Of a stretch of 53,702 nucleotides of DNA, positions 28,072 through 36,087 are shown one piece after another. The stretch is from positions 1-53,702 of the forward strand of contig CAKUKU010000013.1 in NCBI GenBank assembly GCA_934663775.1, in the 5' to 3' direction. The notes below the pieces were generated by a model. It did no database searches. It worked only from the letters and a program-made list of their open reading frames with translations, and was not told the origin of the DNA. A program made the position numbers and the translations under genes. Source of the DNA: an uncultured Ellagibacter sp. Lineage in GTDB: Bacteria; Actinomycetota; Coriobacteriia; Coriobacteriales; Eggerthellaceae. The stretch's first letter is position 1; every line of letters starts with the position of its first letter.

Positions 28072-30615
28072 CTACGCGCGCTCGATGCGCACGCGGGTGA
28101 GGCCTCCGTGACGTGCCGTCGCCCCGCTCGCGCGCTCCCATTCGGCCGGGATGATCTCGTTGTTGTTGCCTCCGCGAGGGATGCCGTGCTCGAAATCGAC
28201 CGCCGCGACGCGCCCATACGCCCAATGCCCCTGACCGTAGCACTTCACGACCACACCGGGCCGCGTGCCGTCCCACGCCTTCGCGCGCGCGGTGATCGAC
28301 CCCTCCTCCGACACGATGCGCACCGCGTCACCCGAGCGAAGCCCGAGGCGATCCATGTCGTCGGGGTGGATCTTCACGACGTCGTCCCACGGCTCATCGC
28401 CCGGGTCTAGCCGCTTTAGGCGCTGGTAGAGCGGTGAATTCGCAGAACGGCCCTCCAGGTTCGCGATCGAGCGGTGCTGCGAGAACACGAAGGGATACGC
28501 AAGTTCGTCCCCCAGGCGCCGCGGCGGCTCGAAGTGGGGCACGAGGCTTTTGCGGCCGCACGCCTCGTACCCAAGCGATGCCGCCACGTCGTCGGGGGCA
28601 ACCCCGAAGCGGCGCGCATGCTCCCCGAATGCGCGATGGAGCGCGCCGCTTTCGAACTCAAAGCAGCCCGACGGCGTGGGAAGCGGCGCGGACTCCTCGC
28701 CTTTTGCCCGACCGCAAACGGGATCGCTCTCCCATATGCCCTTCGAGCGGAAAGCCCGCCATGCGTCCCCGGCGCTCTCGGCGCTCTCGGCGCCCCCAGT
28801 GCTCTCGGCGCTCTCGGCGCTCCCAGTGCTCTCGACGCTCCCGACGTTTTCGGTGGCCTCGGCGTCCCCCGGAGCGCCCGCGCCGTCGCGTCGCCAAAGC
28901 CGCGCGGTCATCGCCCTCGTTGCATATTCGGCAAGCTCATCTCCCGACGTCGGCGCAGCACCCGTGCAGGGGTCAGCGCATTCCCGCTGGTAATAAGCGA
29001 GAATGTTGGGAAACCCCCGATCGGCGAGCTTCTCCGCCAAGGCATAGGCAACGCCCGCCTCGTCGTTTCTCGCCTCGCCACGCGCATCCACGCAGGGCTG
29101 CTCGAGAACAACCGCCGACCGCCCGTTCTGTCGGCAACGCGCAAAACCCCACGTCTCGAACAGATGATGCCGCGCGGGCAGCACGATGTCCGCATAATGG
29201 GACATCTCGGAGAGATGGGTTGTCACATGAACGAGAAACGGCAGCTTTTCGAGCGCGCGTTCCCACCGCGGGGCGCCCGTGCACGAAAACGGGAAGTTGC
29301 ACCAGTAGGCAATGAGCGTGTCGATGCCACCACTTTCGATTGCCTCAGGAATGAGGTTTGTGACCGGGGCCTTGTGGGCGCGCCCCGCCTTCGCGCACAG
29401 GAAATCAACCTGGTCGGGAGCGTCAACGCGCGACGTCGCGCACGCACGGCGCGCAACGTCGTCGCAATAGGCTTCGGTGCTGGGAAGCTTTTCGATAGGA
29501 AGCGAAGGAAACGAGAGCACGCCGCCTTCCGCGCCGATCGAGCCGACAAGCCCGTTGAGCGCGTAGCACGCCATCCCAGAGTAAAGCCCGCGGGCCGTCA
29601 TGGCCACACCCGGGGAAGCCCATGAAACCGCGCACTCGCCTGCGCCCCCGAACGCGCGCGCCATCCGAACGATTTCCTCTGCGGCGACGCCAGTTTGCGC
29701 AGATGCCCACTCGGGCGTCTTGTCGAAAAGCTCCTCGTTCCACCACGTGCATACACCGTGCGTGAAGCGCTCCCGGAATAAGGCATCATCCACCTTGCCC
29801 TTGAGCTGGGCCGCCTCGGCAAAGAGATTCCTTCCGTCCTCGAAATCACCAACGTAGTCGCGGTTCCAAAGCCCCTCGGCGAGTATGACGCGAGCAATGG
29901 CGGATGCAAGCGCGCCATCGGTTCCAGGCGCGATGGGAACCCAGCACCCTGCGCCAGAGCGCTCCCCCTTCTCGACGAGCTCGGCCGTCATCGAGCGGCG
30001 AGGGTCGACGACGTAAACCGGCACACCGCGGCGCAGCGTCTCAGGAAGCGCGCGCCGGGCATGCGCCTTCTGGCGGTTCGACGCCACGGGATCGGCGCCC
30101 CACAGGATGGCGCACTCCGTACGCTCCCAGTCGTAATCGTGGTAGTCGTAGCACCCGTCAAGCACGCCCGTCGCCAACTTCTCGGCGTCCGCGCAGATGG
30201 AGTCGTGGTTGAAGCGGTTGGGCGTACCGTAGATGTCGGGGAAAGCGCCCATCAGCACGTCGCCTATGCCCGTTGAGCGACCCTTTGCGAGGGCGAAGCG
30301 CTCGGGGTGGCCCGCACGACGCAGCGCCATCATTCGGTCGGCGATTTCATCGAGTGCTTCGTCCCAGGTCACAGGATCAAATTGAGGATCGACGCCGCGC
30401 CCTTTCTCGGAGTTGCGACGGCGCAGCGGCACGAGCACGCGGTCGGGGTCGTATTCCTGCTCGAGCGTGATAGCGAGCGCGGGGCACACATCCCCGCCCG
30501 TCGCCGCGCTCGCGCCGTTTCCGCGAACGCGCACCGCGCGACCGTCTTCGATCGTGACCAAAACGGGACAGTTAGAAAGGCACCCCTGGCATGCCGAGGG
30601 CACTACTCGGCGCAT
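28072..30615 (-). CDS. Molybdopterin oxidoreductase, DMSO reductase family
   Basis: 847 aa. The N-terminal [4Fe-4S] cluster uses C9, C12, C16 and C44 (ACQGCLSNCPV...GGDVCPA). The molybdopterin body includes GTPNRFNHDSIC, with C141 the likely Mo/W ligand, and ILWGADPVASN for cofactor binding. The C-terminal domain IHPDDMDRLGLRSGDAVRIVSEEGS is the dinucleotide-binding barrel. No Tat signal is seen, so it is probably cytoplasmic, and no electron-transfer subunit adjoins it. Around residues 575-615 is a low-complexity insert of 9-bp repeats (ESTGSAESAES-like). Its ATG lies 13 bp inside the upstream LRR gene. The substrate is unknown; arsenic context is nearby. Confidence 0.92.
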   Translation of the reverse strand: MRRVVPSACQGCLSNCPVLVTIEDGRAVRVRGNGASAATGGDVCPALAITLEQEYDPDRVLVPLRRRNSEKGRGVDPQFDPVTWDEALDEIADRMMALRRAGHPERFALAKGRSTGIGDVLMGAFPDIYGTPNRFNHDSICADAEKLATGVLDGCYDYHDYDWERTECAILWGADPVASNRQKAHARRALPETLRRGVPVYVVDPRRSMTAELVEKGERSGAGCWVPIAPGTDGALASAIARVILAEGLWNRDYVGDFEDGRNLFAEAAQLKGKVDDALFRERFTHGVCTWWNEELFDKTPEWASAQTGVAAEEIVRMARAFGGAGECAVSWASPGVAMTARGLYSGMACYALNGLVGSIGAEGGVLSFPSLPIEKLPSTEAYCDDVARRACATSRVDAPDQVDFLCAKAGRAHKAPVTNLIPEAIESGGIDTLIAYWCNFPFSCTGAPRWERALEKLPFLVHVTTHLSEMSHYADIVLPARHHLFETWGFARCRQNGRSAVVLEQPCVDARGEARNDEAGVAYALAEKLADRGFPNILAYYQRECADPCTGAAPTSGDELAEYATRAMTARLWRRDGAGAPGDAEATENVGSVESTGSAESAESTGGAESAESAGDAWRAFRSKGIWESDPVCGRAKGEESAPLPTPSGCFEFESGALHRAFGEHARRFGVAPDDVAASLGYEACGRKSLVPHFEPPRRLGDELAYPFVFSQHRSIANLEGRSANSPLYQRLKRLDPGDEPWDDVVKIHPDDMDRLGLRSGDAVRIVSEEGSITARAKAWDGTRPGVVVKCYGQGHWAYGRVAAVDFEHGIPRGGNNNEIIPAEWERASGATARHGGLTRVRIERA
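28770..28870. repeat. In-frame 9-bp tandem repeats in the molybdoenzyme gene
   Basis: CGGCGCTCT/CGGCGCTCC/CAGTGCTCT-type units repeat about ten times. On the minus strand they encode a Ser/Ala/Glu/Gly run inserted between conserved parts of the molybdopterin domain. A 9-bp unit keeps the frame, so length variants would remain functional. Confidence 0.6.
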
Positions 30616-31223
30616 GGGCGCTCCTCAAGGCTCGCGCAGCCGTCGAACGCGTCGGGCGCGATGTAGTCAAGCGGCCCGCCCACGCGAACCGCGCGCAATT
30701 GCGAGCACCCCGCGAACGCCTCGGACTCGAGCGAGCGCACCCCCGAGGGAAGCGCCACCTCCTCAAGCGACGCGCAATCCTTGAAGCAGCGCTCGCCGAT
30801 CCAGTTCACGGAAGGTGGTAAATCGACCGCCCGCAGCGCGGCGCACTTGCGAAACGCCTCGTTCTCAATCACCTCGAGAGAGTTAGGCAAAACGACGTCC
30901 TCAAGGTGAAAACAGCGAAGAAACACCTGCTCAGTCAGTGTTTTCACATTTCCCGGAAGATGGATCTCACGCAGGTCGCGGCACCCTCGGAACGCGGCGA
31001 CGCCTATCGTCTTGAGCGATTCGGGAAGCGAGACGCGCAAAAGGTGCACGCACGAGGCGAACGCCTGGCTTTCCACCTCGATGACCCCCTCGGGCAGCAC
31101 CGCCTCGCGCACGACGTCGTTGTTGGCGAAGGCGCGATGCCCAACGACCCGCACGCCCTCGGGTACGGCGACGCGCTCGTCGTCGCCCGCATAGCCCGTC
31201 AATGTCAATTCAAATGTCCCCAT
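30603..31223 (-). CDS. BspA-type leucine-rich-repeat protein, cytoplasmic
   Basis: 206 aa made almost wholly of LRR_5 repeats of about 23 residues: LPEGVIEVESQAFASCVHLLRVS, LPESLKTIGVAAFRGCRDLREIH and so on, seven or eight units with the AFxxCxxLxxVxLP core. There is no signal peptide, unlike most BspA proteins, so it is likely intracellular and used for protein binding. Its end overlaps the molybdoenzyme start by 13 bp, implying coupled translation; its start is 33 bp after the transporter permease stop. It may be a chaperone or scaffold for the molybdoenzyme (inference). Confidence 0.85.
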   Translation of the reverse strand: MGTFELTLTGYAGDDERVAVPEGVRVVGHRAFANNDVVREAVLPEGVIEVESQAFASCVHLLRVSLPESLKTIGVAAFRGCRDLREIHLPGNVKTLTEQVFLRCFHLEDVVLPNSLEVIENEAFRKCAALRAVDLPPSVNWIGERCFKDCASLEEVALPSGVRSLESEAFAGCSQLRAVRVGGPLDYIAPDAFDGCASLEERPCAE

Positions 31224-31229
31224 GCGCCC

Positions 31230-31235
31230 ATTCTA
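31230..31235 (-). promoter_or_regulatory. Candidate -10 for a leaderless LRR-gene transcript
   Basis: TAGAAT on the minus strand is followed by six bases and then ATG 31223. No Shine-Dalgarno sequence is present. Same layout as upstream of the trkH operon. Confidence 0.45.
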
Positions 31236-31256
31236 CCCAATCCGCGTGCGACGCCG

Positions 31257-33005
31257 CTAACGATGCACGATGAAGCGCTTGCGCAGCTGCGTGGCGATGA
31301 TTTCCAGACAGACGGACACGGCCAGGCACATGTAGATGATGAGCCCCATCTCATGCCAATTGAACATGTAGTTCGCGACGATGTAGAGGTAGTAGCCGAT
31401 GCCGCCAGACCCCGCGATGGCGCCGACGGTGACCGCGCCGACGAAGTTGTTCTCGAAGCGGATGAAGATCCACGACAGTATCTCGTTGAGCTTGTCGGGG
31501 AACACGCCGCGTGCGACCTGCTGCCACCACGTCGCGCCCGTCGCTTTGAGGGCTTCGAGGGAGCCCTTGTCGACCTCTTCGAACGCCTCGGAGAACGCCT
31601 TCGTCAAGAAGGACACCGTGTGGAACATCATGCCGATGACGGCCGCTTCCGAGCCGAGCCCGATGGCGACGGTGAACACGAGCACCCAGATAATTGTAGG
31701 AACCGAACGGATGACGGCCATGAGCGTCTTCACGATGTTGCTCACGAGCTTGTTCGACAGGTTGCTCGCCGCAAGCAGGGAAAGCACGAGCGCAATGAGC
31801 GCGCCGCCCGCCGTCGCGAGCACCGCGATACAGATGGTCACGGCGAGCCCCTCGATCATCTCACCCCACGTGTAGTGTGAAAGCGAGGGCGAAAGGAACA
31901 TCAGCTTGAAGTATTCCAGCAGGTCAGAAGCCGCCTGCATGGTGTCAGCCGAACCGTAGCCCATGTTGACCATGGTGTAGGTGGTCGCCACGGCGAGGAA
32001 CACGACGAGCGCGGCGAACACGGTGCCCGACGTCGTACGCACGCGAATTCTCAGCTTCCCGCGCACCTCGCGCCGAGCGCCCTGCCGCCCGTCGGGCGCG
32101 CCGACGCGGCGACGCACGAAGTTGGATGCAGCCTCGACGACGATCACGGCGACGGCGATGCAGACGATCACGAGCCCCGCAGTGTGATACTTGAATGTGC
32201 GGTAGTACCAGTTGAACACGAACCCGATGCCCGTTCCCGTGAGCATGCCGACGAGCGTCGCGTCGCGGAAGTTCGTCTCGATCATGTAGAGAACCCAGCT
32301 CACCACCTGCGTTAGGCTCAAGGGAAGCACACCGTGCACGATGACCTGCAACTTCGATGCGCCGGTCGCGCGGAGCGCCTCGATCGAGCCCGCGTCCGCC
32401 TCGTCGATCGTCTCGATGAACGCGCGCGTGAGAAAGCCCAAGCTCTTGAAGAAAAGCGCGAGAAATCCCGTGAACTCCGCTTGCTTGAACGAGAACAAGA
32501 GGATGAATCCCCAGGCCACCGTGGGTATGTTGCGCAGCACCGTAGCGAAAGCGCGAATGACCATCTGCACGGGGCCGCCCACGCCCGAAACGCGCGAGGC
32601 CACGACCGCCAAGATAAACGAGATAATCGCGGCGAGCGTTCCCGCGGCAATCGCGTCTAAGATGGTCATGGCAAGCGCCGAGGTAATCTTGTCCATCTGG
32701 TCGAACGCCTTGGCGTCGGGCATGAACTGCGCCACGAACCACGCGAAGCCTCCGGGAAAGTCGCGCGCGGCGTCGATGAAGCTGAAATCGATATGGCTGC
32801 TCGTCACGAGCGTAACAACGAGGAATGCTGCGAGAATACCCAGGTAGGAAGCGTGTCGCTTCGGGAAGAACAGCGGATCGGGCGTAGCCTTCGCAGCGGT
32901 CTCGCCCGCACCTTGCGCCTCGCTCGCAGCCTGCGACCTGCCCGCAGCTTCGCCCGCACCCGGCGAGCAGCATCTCTTCGCCCGACGGCCTTTCAGGGGC
33001 GCCAT
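31257..33005 (-). CDS. Fused double permease of a phosphonate-type ABC importer
   Basis: 582 aa, two PhnE-like permease domains in tandem. Each has about six membrane helices and an EAA loop: DEADAGSIEALRATGASKLQVIVHGVLPLSLTQ in the first and EEVDKGSLEALKATGATWWQQVARGVFPDKLNE in the second. They are joined through a basic cytoplasmic linker. A ~40-residue Ala/Gly-rich N-terminus begins MAPLKGRRAKRCC. The ATG shares one base with the ATPase stop (TGATG). PhnE fusions of this kind are known; substrates of the family include phosphonate, phosphite and phosphate, and in this arsenic-gene setting perhaps an arsenic compound (inference). Confidence 0.9.
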   Translation of the reverse strand: MAPLKGRRAKRCCSPGAGEAAGRSQAASEAQGAGETAAKATPDPLFFPKRHASYLGILAAFLVVTLVTSSHIDFSFIDAARDFPGGFAWFVAQFMPDAKAFDQMDKITSALAMTILDAIAAGTLAAIISFILAVVASRVSGVGGPVQMVIRAFATVLRNIPTVAWGFILLFSFKQAEFTGFLALFFKSLGFLTRAFIETIDEADAGSIEALRATGASKLQVIVHGVLPLSLTQVVSWVLYMIETNFRDATLVGMLTGTGIGFVFNWYYRTFKYHTAGLVIVCIAVAVIVVEAASNFVRRRVGAPDGRQGARREVRGKLRIRVRTTSGTVFAALVVFLAVATTYTMVNMGYGSADTMQAASDLLEYFKLMFLSPSLSHYTWGEMIEGLAVTICIAVLATAGGALIALVLSLLAASNLSNKLVSNIVKTLMAVIRSVPTIIWVLVFTVAIGLGSEAAVIGMMFHTVSFLTKAFSEAFEEVDKGSLEALKATGATWWQQVARGVFPDKLNEILSWIFIRFENNFVGAVTVGAIAGSGGIGYYLYIVANYMFNWHEMGLIIYMCLAVSVCLEIIATQLRKRFIVHR

Positions 33006-33790
33006 CAGCAGCACTCCACCGTCGAGGTCGAGGGGTCTTCCCCATCGTAGATCGACGCGATGATGTCGGGGGTCAAATCCCCCGGCGCGCCGTCGAAAAC
33101 GAGCTTGCCGCCTGACACCGCGATGACGCGATCGGAGAACTCGACGGCATATTCCACCTGATGAAGGCTCACCAAGCAGGCAATGTTGCGCTCGTCGGCG
33201 GCCCATCGCAGATGCTCCATCACCGTTCGCGACGACTTTGGGTCGAGGCTCGCGATGGGCTCATCAGCCAAAATAAGCAAAGGGTCCTGAACAAGCGCAC
33301 GGGCGATGCCGACGCGCTGCTTCTGCCCGCCCGAAAGCTGGTCGGCGCGCATGTACGCGCAGCACTCCAGCCCCACGCGCTCGAGCGCGTCAAACGCCGC
33401 GCGCTTCTCTTCCTCCGAAAAAATGCTCAAAGCGCCCATGAGGGAGTTCTTGTAGCCAAGACGGCCCTGAAGGACGTTTTCGATCGCCGTCGAGCGATAC
33501 ACCAGGTTGTAGCCCTGAAACACCATCGCCATGCGGCGACGGATCTCGCGCAGCACCCGCCCGCGCGCGCTCGTCGCCTCGCGCCCGTCGAAGACGACCG
33601 AACCCGAGGTCGGGTCGACTAAGCGGTTGATGCAGCGCAGAAGCGTGGACTTGCCCGCCCCCGAGCTGCCGATCAGCGAGACGAATTCCCCCCGCCGCAA
33701 GGAGAAGGAGACGCCGTCGAGCGCGTTTGAGGAGCCATCGTAGCTTTTCGTCAGCCCCTTAACCTGGAGCAACGACTCTTCAGCGCTCAC
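33005..33790 (-). CDS. Phosphonate-type ABC transporter ATPase with Cys-Cys tail
   Basis: 261 aa. Walker A GSSGAGKST, Q-loop MVFQGYNLVYRSTAIENVLQGRLG (a PhnC hallmark), signature LSGGQKQR, Walker B LLILADEPIASLDP, H-loop SLHQVEYA. The start is set at GTG 33790, which has AAAGGAGG five bases upstream; a GTG at 33817 lacks one. The last residues are STSTVECC, and a terminal vicinal cysteine pair is not usual for PhnC. It could bind As(III) or another thiophilic ion (inference). Confidence 0.92.
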   Translation of the reverse strand: MSAEESLLQVKGLTKSYDGSSNALDGVSFSLRRGEFVSLIGSSGAGKSTLLRCINRLVDPTSGSVVFDGREATSARGRVLREIRRRMAMVFQGYNLVYRSTAIENVLQGRLGYKNSLMGALSIFSEEEKRAAFDALERVGLECCAYMRADQLSGGQKQRVGIARALVQDPLLILADEPIASLDPKSSRTVMEHLRWAADERNIACLVSLHQVEYAVEFSDRVIAVSGGKLVFDGAPGDLTPDIIASIYDGEDPSTSTVECC

Positions 33791-33844
33791 GGGCGCCTCC
33801 TTTCCCTTCGAAATCACATCGCGCCTAGTATGCGCGAGAAAACG

Positions 33845-34924
33845 CTATTCCTCGCCGATAAGCTTGCGGAAGTCGTCGTAATAGGAGTCGTCGGCGGGAG
33901 TAAAGGTGACCTTGCCCGTGGTCTGCTTCCACTTGGTCACGGTGTCCTTGTCCTTCGGGTCCTTGAACAGCTCCTTGTTGCCGGACACGGCGTCGGAGCA
34001 CATGTAGTCGACGACCTTCTTGTTCATGTCCTCGGGCACGTAATCGGTGTTCACGACGAAGGGAACGGCCGGGACGGGCAGCGACGACACGCAGCGAAGC
34101 TTCACGCCGGCGTACTTGTCGAGCGGAGCCTCGAGGCCGGACTTGATCTCGTACACGGCGCCAAGCTGACCGTTTTCGCCCTCGACGACGTTGTAGTTGT
34201 TGGCAGCGCCAGTGTCATCGCACGCGCAGAAGTCGGCATCGCCGGTGAGCGCGTTGTAGATGGAGTTCACGTGGCTGCCGCCGAAGAGCACCGTGTTGAA
34301 GAACTTGCCGGACTCGCCAAGGTCCTCGGAGTTGGAGATGCCGAACTCGGTCGCGAGCGCGATCGAGGGAATGACGTAGCCCGAAGTCGAGGAAAGCTCG
34401 ACCCAGGACATGTTCTTGCCCTTCATGAGGTCCTTCGTGAGCTCGTAGGAGTCGCCCTTCTTGTACTTGTCGGCGCTCTCATCGAGCACGAGGATCTGGG
34501 AATGGTAGGAAACCTGGTTCAGCTTGCCTTCTCCGTCGGAGAGGACCCAAGCAACCTCGACTGCGGGATTCTTCTTGTGGAGCTCGACGTACTCCTTGGC
34601 ACCGAGCGAGGCGTAATGGGCCTTGCCCGAGTTCACGGCCTCAATGCACACGTTGTAGTCGGTGGTGGTCATCGGCTCGCACGGCACGCCCGCGCCCTCG
34701 GCCATCGCTTCGGCGATGAGATCGCGCATGTTCTCGTACTTACCCTCCGACGCGCCCGGCTCCCACGCGAAGATGAGCTTCTCGGGGGCTTCGACCTTCT
34801 TGTCGCCCGACTTGGCGTCGCTCTTCGAGTCGCTCGAGGAGCAGCCCGCGAGGCCCGCCATAGCGCCCATCGCGGCGACCGTGCCCGCCGCGACGAACTG
34901 GCGGCGATTGAGGTTCATTTCCAT
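33845..34924 (-). CDS. PhnD-like substrate-binding lipoprotein
   Basis: 359 aa. A twin-arginine-like NRRQFVAAG and lipobox LAGC (Cys28) mark an exported lipoprotein. The mature domain is of the phosphate/phosphite/phosphonate-binding group: FAWEPGASEGKYENMRDLIAEAMAEGAGVPCEPMTTTDYNVCIEAVNSGKAHYASLG and SWVELSSTSGYVIPSIAL. ATG 34924 with AAGGAAGGG eight bases upstream is preferred to a longer frame. It delivers substrate to the fused permease. Confidence 0.92.
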   Translation of the reverse strand: MEMNLNRRQFVAAGTVAAMGAMAGLAGCSSSDSKSDAKSGDKKVEAPEKLIFAWEPGASEGKYENMRDLIAEAMAEGAGVPCEPMTTTDYNVCIEAVNSGKAHYASLGAKEYVELHKKNPAVEVAWVLSDGEGKLNQVSYHSQILVLDESADKYKKGDSYELTKDLMKGKNMSWVELSSTSGYVIPSIALATEFGISNSEDLGESGKFFNTVLFGGSHVNSIYNALTGDADFCACDDTGAANNYNVVEGENGQLGAVYEIKSGLEAPLDKYAGVKLRCVSSLPVPAVPFVVNTDYVPEDMNKKVVDYMCSDAVSGNKELFKDPKDKDTVTKWKQTTGKVTFTPADDSYYDDFRKLIGEE

Positions 34925-35027
34925 TGTTTGATCCCTTCCTTGTGACTGCGCAAAAAGCGCGGGCCGCAAAGCTTCCGACTCGCAGCCCGCGCTTGAACGC
35001 TGACCATTTTATCACGACATTATTTGT

Positions 35028-35045
35028 CTAAGTCTAATAGTTTGC
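35028..35045. promoter_or_regulatory. Motif shared with the divergent ABC operon promoter
   Basis: CTAAGTCTAATAGTTTGC resembles CTTAAATCTAATGATTGC at 37482-37499 (13 identical positions over 18 with one gap). It lies about 105 bp upstream of the PhnD-like gene, but on the opposite strand relative to that gene. Candidate common regulator site. Confidence 0.35.
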
Positions 35046-35116
35046 TGCATCGCTCATTAAGTTAGAGCCAGCAAACAGTTCCCGCATTCCACGAGCCGAC
35101 CGCCCGTGCCTGCGGT

Positions 35117-35893
35117 TTAACAGCAGCTCGAAGCGGAAGAGCCCGACCCCGAGCAGCAACCGCCCTCGCCATCGCCCGCTTCCGCGCGCTTCTCCGCATC
35201 CTTCTTGCGTTTTCCCGCGAAGAACCCGGCGAGGTTTTCGGGCAGTTCGTAGGGCGCATCGGCGCCGGGCTCCTTCGTGCGGCCCTGCAGCGCGACCTCC
35301 ATGATGCCGCGCACGAGCAAGTCGGTCGGCGGCACTTCGTAGTAGGTGCCGTTGAAGGGGAACAGGCGACACTTCACGTCGTAATCCGAAAGGTCGCGGC
35401 AGCAATCGCAATCGTTCTCCTCGATCGAGGGGCAGATGTCGACGTCGTTCACGCGAACCGTCGGCGAGCTGTAAAACTTGTACTGCTCGGCGAGCCATTC
35501 GTTGTCTACGTTGACGGAGTTGAACACGATATCGTATCCGCAGGCCGCAAGCACAGGGCGGCACAGCTCGACCGCGCGCTCGACGCGCTTGTCGGCGCCT
35601 TGGCAGCGATCGCACACGGTCAAATCGAGGTAGAGGAAGTCGACCGTAATCGTCTTCTTGCGCCCGGCGTACGCATCATCTTCGCAGCTGTAGGCCGCAT
35701 CCGAGCTGTACGGCGGCAGTGTCGCGGACTCTGCTGCGGGAACGGGCGCAGGCTTCCACTCGTCGAACGCGACGAGCGCGCGCTCGGTCGAGCAGCCGCA
35801 CGAGCACTCCTCTTCCGTCGCCTTCCCCATGCGAGCGCGCTTCGCGGCACGGGCGAGCTTACCGACCTTCTGCTTCTTTTCCTTTTTCGACAT
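35117..35893 (-). CDS. DUF2703-like thioredoxin-fold protein with Cys-rich ends
   Basis: 258 aa. A lysine-rich start with ECSCGCSTE (30-38) precedes the DUF2703-like core (about 80-220): TITVDFLYLDLTVCDRCQG with C94/C97 in the thioredoxin CxxC position, then NVDNEWLAEQYKFYSSPTVRVNDVDICPSIEENDCDCC. The tail is GGCCSGSGSSASSCC. The many cysteines suggest metal(loid) binding or a reductase role. ATG 35893 has GAGGGAGAG upstream; a longer frame is rejected. It lies between arsM and the PhnD-like gene on the same strand. Family assignment is from memory of the motif; the function is not established. Confidence 0.75.
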   Translation of the reverse strand: MSKKEKKQKVGKLARAAKRARMGKATEEECSCGCSTERALVAFDEWKPAPVPAAESATLPPYSSDAAYSCEDDAYAGRKKTITVDFLYLDLTVCDRCQGADKRVERAVELCRPVLAACGYDIVFNSVNVDNEWLAEQYKFYSSPTVRVNDVDICPSIEENDCDCCRDLSDYDVKCRLFPFNGTYYEVPPTDLLVRGIMEVALQGRTKEPGADAPYELPENLAGFFAGKRKKDAEKRAEAGDGEGGCCSGSGSSASSCC

Positions 35894-36001
35894 GGACTCT
35901 CCCTCTTTCACTTGCAGGCGGGCGCGCGGCCTGCCGTTTTTTCGCTTGGCATATGATACCCCGCCTTCGCGTCGATAGCGCATTTGCCACGAAATCGAAA
36001 G

Positions 36002-36031
36002 AGGCCGAGCCCGCAATCCAAGCCCGGCCTT
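36002..36031 (-). terminator. Hairpin downstream of arsM
   Basis: AGGCCGAGCC and GCCCGGCCT form a 9-10-bp stem with one wobble around a ~10-nt loop. On the minus strand it is followed by CTTTCG. Weak T-run, so partial termination is likely before the DUF2703-like gene. Confidence 0.5.
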
Positions 36032-36087
36032 TCCGTAGATTCCTTGCGAACGGCGCTAGCAGCAGCCGACGCCAACAGCAGCTTCCG

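Noticed and set aside
28908..29625. CRISPR-like or tandem array suspected in the repeat-rich molybdoenzyme region
   Set aside because: The units are 9 bp, contiguous and in frame; there are no spacers.
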